A stretch of DNA of 64,000 nucleotides. Origin: Semisulcospira habei. Its lineage: Eukaryota > Mollusca > Gastropoda > Semisulcospiridae. The stretch spans positions 120,240,417 to 120,304,416 of the forward strand of contig BTPG01000005.1 in the NCBI GenBank assembly GCA_036245525.1, read 5' to 3'. A model generated the notes under the pieces. The model was not told where the DNA came from and searched no databases. It was given only the letters and a program-made list of their open reading frames with translations. Made by a program: the position numbers and the translations under genes. Each line of letters opens with the position of its first letter. Position 1 is the first letter of the stretch. This document shows positions 35,001 through 47,000 of the stretch, piece by piece.

Positions 35001-38000
35001 TCTCTCCAACTTCTTCTTGTGCACTCCAACTTCATCTTCAGATACTGGGCCTTACTGTGTTGTAGCTTGATGTTGTTTTCTTGGCTGGGGTTGGTTTCAG
35101 CGTCTTCTCTGGCCCTAGTGAGGTTGTCATGTGCTTTCTGAAGATCTGCGGTCCAGTATGGGGTGTAGTTTTTCCGGACCCCTCGAGGTATGGATTCCTT
35201 GGCTGCCTTACTGATAATGTCATTAAACTCTCTGACCACATTGTTGATGTTCCTTCCAGACACAGCGAGGTCTTGCATTAGCTCATTTGTTCGGATACTG
35301 AACAAGCGCCAGTCTGCCTTTCGGTAGTTCCATCTTGGCCGGTGTGGCGAGCTAGCTGCTGTGCATCCTTTTAGGGTTAGGAGGATAGGGTGGTGGTCAC
35401 TTCCTCCTAGCTGTGGTCCTACTGTTCTGCTGAGGCACTTATGAACATCTTTAGTGCAAAGCGCCAGGTCCGGTGTAGTGGTGGTGTGCCAGCGGCGAGA
35501 GTAGAAGGTAGGTTGGTCCTCAGGGTCATTGGCAAGTATCAGGTGGTTTTCATCTTGCCACTCCTCAATGTCTTCTCCTCTCTTGTCCAGTGTGTCATAT
35601 CCCCAACTCTGGGACTGGCTGTTGAAGTCACCAGTGATGAGGAATCCACTGTCCGGGACCTGGATAGTGTCGAGGGACAGCAACTTATCATTAGGGCAGT
35701 AGTAGTTGACAAGGTCAAGGGTGCTGTCACTGGTGGTTACCTTGACCTGGATGTATTCTGCCTCTTCCATGAATCTCCTGGTTTCACTGGCATTCAGGTT
35801 GTTTCTAACTAGGGTCATAACCCCCCCTTTCTTCCTCCCTTGGCGATCACTTCGGAAGACCTGATATCCTCTGACCTTAAAGGGTTTCCCTTCTTGCAGG
35901 CGTGTCTCTTGTATACAGCAGATGTTTATGCTGTTTTCATGCAGAAAGTGCTCTAGTTCTGTTTTCTTGTTGGTAACCCCTTCGGCATTCCAGTGCATGA
36001 TGTTCACATTGGCTTTTTCTTTGTCTCTGGTCTTGTTTTTTCGCTGGCCAGTCACTCTACTTCCCAGTCCCCTGGCTCCTCGAGACAGTCGGGAAGGTCC
36101 TCCAGTCGCTGGGGGTGGGCTCTGAAGAGGCGCAGAGCCCGGTACTGCACCTGCCTGGTGAGACTCCACAGGGTGAGCACCATTCCTCTTGAATCCATCT
36201 CCAAGTGTCATATGGCTGTATATGCATGGTACTGTGGTTTATTAGAGTGCGCTGTGCAGCCCAGTACCTCCGTCTTCAGCACTCGGGGTTTCTGTCGGGG
36301 TTACCTCACCCTTAGCTCCTGGTCAAAAGGCCTTTCCTGGGAGCACAGGATGGTTTAGTTTTGGATTATCCTTCTCCTAGATGGATTGCCGACCAAGACT
36401 TATGGGTCCCATCTACTCAGGTTTTTCCTCGGAGTTTTCCTTCTCGAAGGAGATCTGCCAACCAAGGCTATCGAGCATCCCTGCCCGGATTTATACAGGG
36501 TTTACTCCCCTAGCCTTTGCCTCTCCCAAGGCACCCACAAGGCAGTGGGGCTATTTACCCATAGCTGGGGATCTGGTTCATGGGCATCAGGGCTTGTCCA
36601 CACATCGATGGGCCTGCATGCCGCATGTCTGGGGGCCAGATCTCCTCCGAGTCCTCTGTAGTTCAGCCCGAGTCCGTAAGGTGCTCGGTTACCATGAGTC
36701 ACCACGAGGAGGCACTACATGAGGCTTGTTGTTGGAGAGGCTGTGTACTGGCAGGGAGAGACTGACGTGTTCTGCTCCCCTTTTCGCAAAACTGCTAGCC
36801 AGCGGTGGGAGCTGAAAGCGAGAGCGACAAGCACAGACGCTACACTACCACACTAGACGCATCACAACAACCATTTGACCCACTCGAAAAATACTTACCG
36901 ATGACATTACTCGAAGGACCCTCCCACCTGCCCCGCTTGCCGCTGGTCCGCTAAAAAACTGACTGGTGAGCTTCCGCTGGGCGCATGCCCGGATGGGATG
37001 GAAGGGAGGCTACTTGGGTTACCGCTTAGGCTATGGCGCCCCTCACCTGCCAACACTGCCATATTTGTACACAACAATTTTGGCTAAAATTAGTCTAGCT
37101 AAGAACCATTCTATACCGTAATGTCATCGGTAAGTATTTTTCGAAAAAATACATTTTAAAGAAAAATACATTTTTATATACTTGGAACTTTTGACTGTGC
37201 TTGATATTCTCATTCATTTTCTGTTTTCCTGTCTTAAGATACCACCAGCGAGTATTGTACATTGACATTGATATTCACCATGGTGATGGAGTGGAGGAGG
37301 CCTTCTACACAACAGACCGTGTCATGACTGTGTCTTTCCACAAGTATGGAGAGTACTTCCCTGGGACAGGTGACCTGAGGGTGAGCATTTGTTTTGAGTT
37401 CTTTGTTGTTTGTGTGTCATAGAAACTGAAGCTGTAAACATGTGTGTGCAATTAGATTAGGAAGATTTTGGTTGCAAGTCCCCTGTGTATTGTTTTATTG
37501 ATATTAGCCCTTTGCATATCAATAGCAGTTTTAGTTGCGATGATTCCTACAGAAATCATTACGATTAAACCGACACGCAAAGGGTTATACAGCGTCCTTT
37601 GTGGGTCCTAACTTGAAGATTGGTTATTAATCGTCCTATTAGAGAAACAACTGTTTATCTGGAAAAGGATGGTTTTGAGAAAATCGTGATTGCAATTTTA
37701 AAGTTTATGCTGTTCATCTCAGAGAAGGCCTAGTTTTATGATTTTTTAAATCTGAAAAGATTGTCATATCCGGTACTTCATTTATTTTTGTCAGAAGTGT
37801 AGCTACTCAGCAAGTTGATTAATCTTTTACTTTTGAAACTTGAGCTGTTGTTGCATATCAGCTTTTGTCCAGGTTCTAGTGCAACAACTGCACAACACTG
37901 GTTTGCACACTTCTTGCTCTCATAGATTTGTGTTCAACCCAGCCCTTTACACACAACAACTGTGTAACTGCAGTTGTTGGTCTATTTGGAAAGTGACACA

Positions 38001-41000
38001 TTAGTACTGCAATATATGTTCATGTTTATGCTAAACGTTTGTTGCACAGCCATAAATGACTATTTCCGTGGAGAAAATCTCATGTACGCTTATAATTTGC
38101 ATCTCTTTCTGATAGTACTGCTTGTATCTGCTGTTGATAACCCAAACACAATTTAATCGCCAAATTATGTATGTTTTATGCAAAAATACAATTCACAATA
38201 ACAAGATTGGCACATTTGTGATACTGAAGAATGTCGGTGGTTTAACAGGAAAACACTTGTATCAGATACACAAGACACACATGGTGGCAGATAAGAGGTT
38301 TCCAAGTTGCACCAATGTGAAACGTGTGCCATTTGTCAACATTCACAAAACAACGAAACTGTTACTCTGTCAAAGAAAGTACTTTATTTTCAACTGCTAC
38401 TTCTCACACGTGATGCATTTGTTTCCTTAAAAACATTACCGATGCCATTACTACAAGGAATGGTCTCTTAGCTTATCCAATTTTAGCCCAAACTTACGTG
38501 TGGACCCATACGACCAAGGGAGGCAACCTAGGGGCGCCGTGACCCAGAACCTCGATTAGCCTCCCGTCCCACCCCATCTGGGTAACTGCCCGGTGCAGAT
38601 ACGCCAGTTTGTTCTCTTAGCTTGTGGAGTTCAGACGTGTGTTAGCTCTTTGCAGTTTTCCCTACGGCTGTGTATGGTTCTGCGCCGGTTGTACCTGCAA
38701 CTTGGAGCCTCGGTTCCCAGCTGTGTGTACTGCACTTGGGTGCCTTGAACTGTTGTTTCTTTTGTGGTTCTTCTCTGGGTGCCATCGGACAAGTTTGCGT
38801 GTTTCCGGACCTCTGGGACTTACATCGCGGACTTGGCGCCCTTGCTCGGCTCCTCGGTGTGGCGCTCCCGCCTTCTGCGTGTCAGGTTTTCCCCCTCCCC
38901 CCAGCCTCTGCGAGATGGCTAGGTAAGGTCTCGGTGGTTGCCAGCATCACCGTTGGAATTTTTCCTTACTCATCGGAGAGTTTTGCGAATGCTCGAGTGC
39001 ACTTGTGGCGTGGCGTAGCAGCCACGACTGGTCGTTTCTTATTTGTGCCTATACATATGATAATTAGCGTCCCTGTAGGGCGGCCCTGGCTTGTTATGAA
39101 CACTGTCAAACGCATCATTAGAAAAACAAGTGGTGGTGGGCACGCGCCACAGCTGGCTCAGTTACAAGGCCCTTGGGCCCATGAAACTTGCCAATGGCCA
39201 GCGGCGCATGCCGTCCCCATTAAGAGGCAGTCAGCCGTAGAAAAGGGCTACTGGGATGGTATATAGGAGCTTGTTATGATATGTGTTGCATTTGTCAAGT
39301 CTGCACATGCACCCAATGTGGCGGTTCCAGTGGCCGAGTGATACGCATGCAGTGTGCCTCTCCTGCTCCTGTTGTGCCTCCGGCTGCACCTGTGATGTCT
39401 GCACGCCCTGGGTAGAGGAGCTGGTCCCAGCTCTGGAGCTGCTATTGGCGTGAACGTCCACCACCGTCCCGCAGCCTCACGCAGGCCTCGGCCCCTGAAC
39501 GACGAAGAGCACTCACTGCTGTTGGGGGACAGCACAGGAAGGATCCCCCCCCTTGCGCATCAACTTGCTCGAGTCTGGTCTGCAGCGAGTTTGCTCGCCC
39601 CGTTCTGTGGAAAACTAATGGCTGCCAAGCTGTGACCTTGGGGGACGGGTGACTCACACTGTGACTCCTCCCTTGCGCGCCAGCTCGCTCGAGCCCGGCC
39701 CGCAGTGAGTTTGTTCGCCCCGCCTTGCGGAACCTTTTAAGAATTACAAGGAGAGAAGATCACGCAACGACCGAATGCCGGACCAGCAGCATCGTCTTGC
39801 TTCCCACGACAGGCGACTCTTGGAATGCTCCAGGACAGACACAGCTTGGACCTTGGACGCGCGTTCGGAGCCTACGTCGACGCGTTCTTCACGGACTACG
39901 GTCTCACCGCCAGCAGTTCCGCGGCTCCGCGATCCCAGACCCTCAGAGTCGTCGCCCACCCCGCTCCTCGGTCTCTGCCTGTCGTTCCCGCACTCCCCGC
40001 CCGGTGATCATGTCTGCTTCTGGCTTTTTTGTTTCCTGGACACCTTGACCTCGGCCTCCCCCGCGGCTCTCGGAGGATCCTCCCTACAGTCGTCGCTCTT
40101 AAGAAGAGAAGAGAAAGAGAGAGACGAAGAGAAGAAGCTGCCTTGCACCCTCAGCGCCGGCTTCCCATGCCTCCTGAGGATGTGGACGCCCTCAGCGTTT
40201 TCCTGGACGATTCCGCTTCAGTGCTCCTTAGCAAAACAAAAAACAAAAATGTAAGCAAAATCAAAATAGAATCCCAGCAGATTAAACTATCAATAATAAA
40301 AACAAATGAAAGCAACGATAACACCAGCCTGCACCATACATCATTCTACAAAACTCAACTTTTGCAGCACTCATCTTCTTTGTATATGACCCATTGCCAA
40401 AAGGTGTTACTAAAATGGTTGACCAAACTGTAAAAACAATAAAAGCACTTCCAGTCCTGATTCATCTGTTTTTAGTAGTTAAGCTCATGGTAAAATTCCT
40501 GGATATACACTAGAAATAACATGGGAGACACATTTTGAGAGGTTTAGTGACTGTTTGATTAAAATGTTGTCCAAGGCTGAAAATTTCCCTTGCCAGAAAG
40601 CATCACCAATCGACCTCGTGTGAGCGATGTGATGGTGTGCAAAGAAAAGTCAACCTACTGGTTTCATATCATTAATTCTGTGAGGCAAGACATGTATAAA
40701 TATTTACCAGTTAAGAACAGATATTTTCATGTGCGAAATATTGCGGTATTGCCTAGTAAAAAACGGCATGTTGAACGTCAGGTGTGTTGTAATTTTCCGA
40801 CATAAAGCCTCTTCCCTGAACTTCGCACAATGTGAACCTCATAGCAGACGAATTATGACCATCACTTCCTCTCCTGTACATGCATAAAGCATCTACTTCG
40901 CGTGCTTCAAGATAAAAACACAAACAGACATTTTTGAAAGGCGAGTTTACTTCTACTGGTTTGTGTTGTAATAATCGACGTTCGACATAGTTGTCTTTTC

Positions 41001-44000
41001 TTCCTCAACTGCTGCCGATTTCATTTTTGAAAATTTACCCATCGTTTCTTCGTATCACGTGATGCATAGGCGCTATGCTGGATCGATAATTGCGGCAAGC
41101 TTCAAATCGACGGAACTCGAGAAAGGTATGTTGTAATATTCGCCTTTGTCTGACGTTCGACATAAGATCTACGTTCAACATACTTTCTGTATAGTTTTTG
41201 CATAACAGTTACCTAGACAATGGATTGATATGGCATTTGTACCGATAGGATATACAAGCTGTGCAGATTGAAACGAATTGGGCAGTTTGTTGTCGCCACC
41301 CATGTGCGTTGAAGATGATTTAGCGAGTTGTACGTCATTACATTACCACAATGCGTGTGTGGTAAACATGACATTCGATCAAAGAAAGGTGATATTTGGT
41401 GCAGCATCTTTGTCTAGACCGCTCTCTGGAACGTCGTGTTTGGAGAACACAGCTAATTTGTAGCATGTAAAACCGATTCAGACAAAATGCGGTCACACGT
41501 GTTTGTAGTTGTTGACAATCTCCCTTTTCAAGGCGTGTTGCCTCGACCGTCAAATTTGCAACACGGCCGATGTTGTAAACCTGATTTGCAATCACCTGTC
41601 AAATGGTGGTGTTGTTAGAACGCCTTTCGCACTCAGATCGCCATTGTTGACACTTTCCATCTCGTATGGAATCGTGTGAAAGGCCTTGAGAGGGAGAGTG
41701 TCATGTTTGATAATAGAACATGCAGATGAAGTGTTGAAAGTGTACATGATACATAAAAGTGTAAATGGAGATGGCAACTGTTTTTTTTTTGTTTTGTTTT
41801 TTTCAGAGCGCTGAGCCTTCTAATATTTGGCACAGAAATGTGCCACGAAGAGCTCAGGTGTCGCATTGTTATTTGTATGGCACTGCAACCAGACAGTTTT
41901 CTGAATGGTTCTAATTGGTGCGCTCCTCATGACTCTGTGTCACCATCTGAAGTTATTTAAATTGCTGTGCTGACCTCAGTTTCACCTGATGCTTCAGAGC
42001 GTCTGTCGTTTGAAGCTGAAGTGATGTCAGTGGTTAAAATCTGCAGCTTGTCAGGGTTGTGGGAGTTTTGTGCAGCCATTTTTGTGCTGAAGCGTCCAAA
42101 CCAGTCGTTTTTTCCAGATCTTGGTTGGTAGATGTACAGGCTTCTCTGCAGCCTCAGTTTTTACGCTCCGGGTTGTGAGGATGGACAAAAAATTGTTCAT
42201 CATGTGGTTCTCACTCCGCAGTGACATGGTTGCTGATCACTGGGTGCCAAACCACTTTGTGCCTATCGTTCCCCACACACACACTCAAGCTCCAGTGGTT
42301 GTAACCTTCCATCTTGTTCAGTGGAATGGAACTGAATATGTTGGGCAAGTTAAAGACGTTAACGAACGTCTGCAGGTTGTCTGTGTGAGTTTCTTGTCAA
42401 AGTGCCGGCACTTGTACCTTTGGCCTATCCGCTTTGACTACTCGTGGGAACCATTTGATTCATTTTTGAGGATGGTCTCTCCCAACGTCGATAAAAGCAC
42501 ATCCAGTCAGATGCGTCAGTTTTTTCACAGTAATTTAGGACAGATACTGCATAGAAATTGCAGAAGAAACGGATATAAAATTAAATCAGTGATGTCAAGG
42601 TGTTTGTGTTTTCCTACACATGTCTGTATATTTACTGACATGTGTAGCAAAACAAACGTGACATCACTGTATTTGTCTGTTTCTCCTGCAATTTCTAGTT
42701 GCTTGCAGACCCATACTGACCATCTGTCACTATATTAATAGTTCTCTGAGCGGAGCCCCGAGAGACCTATAAAAGGGTTTTGGACCTAGTGTAAACATAC
42801 AAAATAACATATATTCATATAAATGTATGATGTTTTTACACTGTTTTAACCTTCATTGTGGTGAGAAACTTTTGAGAAGAAATAAGTGTAAAACGAGATG
42901 TGATTAACAGTTTTAGGGATTGATGAGCAGTTCAAATACATGAAGAATAGTGCAGAACGATATGTGATTTAGCAGTATTGCTTATTGATCAGCAGTTCAG
43001 GTAAATGAGGAAATGTGTATATGCAGTGTTTGTAGCCAAAGGAAAGTGACTTTGGTTTGGATGGATAAATGTTAAACCTCCGTTCAGTTTGTTGTAATTA
43101 TGTCGTTCGACAAAATATCTGTTTTCCTGAATTTGCATTTATTCTTCCTGTACTTGAAATAAAATAATCATAGAAAATGTTGCTGTTGTCTCTCTTAATT
43201 ATTTATTCATCCTGTTTGTGTTTTTTTTACATCCCTGAGAATATGGTTTGAAAGAGAATGTGGCTGCATTTCACATTTACAACAAACAGAAAGAAGCACC
43301 TGTGTCGGATGTCAGGTATTACAACAATTCACCTCTTTCAGTGACACTCAGAAAACCTTAATGATTTAGTTTTGCAACAGAAATTCACATTTACTAATCC
43401 ATTTAACTGTTCAAGTAAACATTTGCCAACTTGGATCAATTAAAAAACCCAAACGTACATAATTGTGTTGTAATACCTGACCTCCGACATAATGTCATAT
43501 AAAAACTTCTGAATGAGATTTCTCTTAAACTAATGAACAGACTATATTCCAAGTTCACATAATATTTGCACATGCTATAAACTGTCCAACACGGATTTTT
43601 CATGTAATTCTATCACTTTTCATTTTCAAGCACCCTTGTTGCCTTTTCAGTAACACCTTTTGGCAATGGGTCATATGTTGTTTAAGACACAAGTCAGAAA
43701 AACTGCCAGCGACAAAGGCTGACATGCACAGTTATGAATGAAGCTGAAACAAAAGTAGATCTTGTGCTGAATGATACATAAATGACGTAAACATATAATG
43801 TAAGTGAAAGCAAGTTAAGCAATTATGACTTTACATTTTTTGGGCGAGTAACATTTATACTACTTTAAGGGATCAGAAGAAAGGGCAGGTTGAGGTGTAA
43901 CGGAGGGGAGTCGAGCATTGTTTATCAGTAACGCTGCTCGTTACAAACTTGGCACTCCCTTAATTTCTTTGCTTTGACAATGACAGCAAGGCTGGTGTAG

Positions 44001-47000
44001 TATATTTGAGACTCGAACCTACTTAGCAGCAAGTTTTAGTCGTTGTCAGTGTCTTTGCAGTCTTCAATGTCTGATTCTGGAAGACAGTCTGGCCTTGACT
44101 GACTGCTCGGAAGGGATTTGTAGTATACATGGTATTCAGGTGGAATTACGCCCATTTTGCAGAGGTCAAGCAGATCTTTTTTCTTTGCTTCTGCAAGCGG
44201 CAGGCATGCTTTGTAACGATGTGATGGCCCACTGATCTGTTCGTGTTGCTTTCCCCTTCTGCCGCTTGTCCCACGTGTCTTGATAGTTTGAAACTCATCC
44301 AACATCCTGTACTTGATGAACAGACTGTCTGGCTCTGACTTGAGGCAACGGATCCACTTGAGTTTCATCCAGTTGACACGATTGCCGTGCAGGTCAGTCT
44401 TTGTCAGTTTGTTTTTCGAAGTGTTGATGCTGCCAACCCCTTAAAGTTATGTTACCCAGGATCAAGCATATCAACACAGTCAGATGCAGCGTTCCATTGA
44501 GAAGACCCTCACCGGTTTTGAACTGATCGCTGCCACTCTTCTCGCCACCAATCACACTCGAGGGACAGGTCACCGCGCCGACGGTCTACTTCCCGCACTT
44601 CTCGTGCTAGCCGGCCCTCTCGGACATCTTCCAGGTACGACCCGCCTCCAGATGGTCGTCATTCCAGGTCGCGTCCCCCGGTCCTGGGATTACCCTCGCA
44701 TAGAGCGCACCCGTCTTCACCTCCCCACTCTAGACGTTCGTCTTCCACGGTCAGACACCTCTCTCGGCGATGCTCCCGTTCTAGGAGTTCCCGCTCCCGC
44801 CGAAGCCGCACCCCGCGGGACAGCAGGTCACGATGTCGTACCTCATGCCGGTCCCGGTACTTGTCTCGGGGACCATCATTAGTTCGCTCTGTTCGGCACC
44901 GCTCCCCAGCGGGAAGGTCCTCTCCCAAGCTTCGACTTCTTCCCAACCCGTGGCGGATCCTTGCCGCTCTCTCCTACCTCGAACAAGATCCCCCCCCCCC
45001 CCCCCACGCACTCAGCGCGTAGAGGATGACGCCCTCAGCCTGGCCCCTGAGGACTCGGTTTCGGCCCTGCTTCGTGAAGACAGCCCCTTACGTTCTAGCC
45101 CTTCTCACCCCGACCTTGACAAAACTGATCAGGATCAGCAACCTTCTTCGATTGGACACAGGTTGGAGACTCTCCGCGCCCTTGATGAGGCGGCACGTAT
45201 CATCTTGGCTTGCCTTCCGGCGGAGGACTGCCCACCCTCCCCACCGCTGAAGAAGAAGGCTGCAGTCTACGTTGACGCTGAGCGACACTCATGCGGACGT
45301 CCAGACCCACCACCCGCCCCTACACCAGAGGTGGACGTCTTCCCCCCCCCCCCCCCCCCCGACCTCCAGCATTCCCCTGCTCCCGTCCCCTCTCAGGCTC
45401 CGCCTCCGCCCCCGCTACCAGGACCTGGCCCAAGCCTGCCCATCACCCCGGGCGGGGCAGGGCCCACTGACTGTCTCTCCCCTCGGCCCCCGCCATCCAC
45501 CTCGGGGTCGGCGGGAGGCTCGCTCTTCACAGCGCCGCGGAAGGCGGCCACAGAGGTGGTGATTCGACACGACTCACCAGCCTTCTACAGCCGGCTCTTC
45601 GTAGTGCCCAAGTAGGGCGGCAATGGCGTCCTGTTATCGATCTGTCGGCGCTCAACAAGTTTATTGTCGGCGGTCGCTCCGCACTTCCTCATGGAGACAC
45701 CTCGGGCCCTTCGTGCCGCGGTGCAGCCTATGGACTTCGCAGTCAGCCTGGACCTCTCGGATGCGTACCTTCACGTTCCCATGCGAACGTCCACAAGCCC
45801 CACTTTGAACTACCTCGATGACCTGCTGTTGAGGAACCAGGCCGTGTCCACCTTGGTAGAAGACCGAGATGCCCTGCTTCGGCTCCTTGAGACTCTGGTC
45901 TTCCTGGTCAACTTCGGCAAGTCCGACCTCGTACCGTCGCGCCACTTCGTGCACCTAGGTATGGAGTTCTGCTCCAACCTCAACATCGTCCGGCTGCCGG
46001 AACCACGCATCCAGAAGTTGGCGAATCTAGCTCGGCAGATGTCCCAGTTGACTACGATCCCCGCCAGGCAGTGGCTTCAGCTCCTGGGCCTGATGAGTGC
46101 CGCAGCAGATCTGATCCCTTTAGGACGTCTCTACTCCCATCCGCTGCAGTTGCATCTCCTTCACTGGCAGCCGACGACGTCCGACCTCGAGGCTCCGGTT
46201 CCGGTCCCTTCTATGCTCCGTCCTCACCTTCTGCGCTGGGCTGATCCCACCTGGCTCGCGACAGGAGTGCCGCTGTTCTCGCCACCTCCCACCCTCTCCC
46301 TCTGCGTCGACGCGAGTCTCTCCGATTGAGGAGCAGACCTTCCGTCGTTCGAGACTGCCTCCGGCCTGTGGCCCCTGGATTCGCTGTCCCGACACATCAG
46401 CTGGTTGGAACTGAAGGCGGTCTGGCAATCCCTCCTTGCATGGGAACCTCGCCTTCTACATCAGGAGCTCCTGATGCTGTCGGACAACTCCACGGTCGTT
46501 GCCTACATCTAGAAGCAAGGCGGGACCCGCTCTCCCTCCCTCTGCATCCTCCTCTACCAGGTGCTCCGGTGGTGCGAGGATCGGGACATCACTTTCCACG
46601 CACATCACATCCGGGTCACCTGAATGTGCTAGCCGACTCCCTCTCCCGACGCGGTCAGCTTCTCCATATGGAGTGGTCGCTGCGTCCAGACATTTTTCGA
46701 ATGATCGGCGCAGCTTGGGAGACACCCATGATCGACCTTCGCCATGAGATGGAATCACCAGCTCCCTCTTTTCGTCTCGCCAATTCCAGACCCCCTGGCC
46801 TGGGCAGTGGACGCTCTCTCCATCCCTTGGGACGGTCTGGTCGCCACGCCTACCCGCCGATGGTGCTCGTCCCCAAGGTCCTACTCAAGGTCCTACTCAA
46901 GCTCAGAGGGTGCAACGCGATCCTGTTCCTGGTGGCGCCATTCTGCTGGACCAAGTCATGGATGACCGACCTCCTGAACCTTGCCACGGCCCCCCCGCTG

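Larger units (their letters stand above)
32350..36883 (-). mobile_element. LINE-4, full length, I/Jockey-group with RNase H, antisense
   Basis: A 4.53-kb non-LTR element in the ICR of DIRS A, bounded by a 13-bp TSD. Its 5' end is at 36883 (gtgggtcaaatgg on the minus strand) and its 3' end is a (gaa)n run at 32350. A ~670-bp 5' UTR precedes a single endonuclease-RT-RNase H reading frame. No separate ORF1 was found, which is unusual for RNase H-bearing LINEs. The 120-bp copy at 19994 shares its exact 3' end, so the family has mobilised in this lineage. Confidence 0.9.
19622..37173 (+). mobile_element. DIRS retrotransposon A with nested LINEs, fills HDAC1 intron 5
   Basis: DIRS elements use a tyrosine recombinase and have inverted terminal repeats plus an internal complementary region (ICR). 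All are visible. The left terminal repeat (19641-19825) is the reverse complement of the right one (36950-37132). The ICR (32262-32349, continued at 36897) joins the outer end of the left terminus (gaggaaacaaatg) to the outer end of the right one (tgtatttttctttaaaatg), both inverted. Both ends abut 'ttt' (19622-19624, 37171-37173), as expected of recombinase-mediated insertion without a TSD. Coding parts are badly decayed. Insertions: LINE-4 stub (19994-20113), LINE-3 (26103-32102), LINE-4 (32350-36883). Without them the element is about 6.9 kb. Confidence 0.88.
40240..43760. mobile_element. Repeat-bounded module of ~3.4 kb, unrecognised
   Basis: tatgacccattgccaaaagg, continuing tgttact, at 40386-40412 is inverted at 43652-43676. 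A motif tgttgtaat...(c)gacataa recurs at ~40790, 40975, 41130 and 43095, with inverted or direct diverged copies at ~43305 and 43465, clustered toward both ends. This is the layout of a DNA transposon with subterminal binding sites. The only sizeable frame is at 42121-42738. Superfamily not recognised. Confidence 0.4.

Noticed and set aside
19641..37132. LTR retrotransposon
   Set aside because: Termini are inverted, not direct; there is an internal complementary region and a tyrosine recombinase relic and no integrase, so DIRS.
44833..45615. Host proline-rich protein
   Set aside because: It leads directly into the RT start motif [15 protein letters not shown] and lies in order with DIRS domains.
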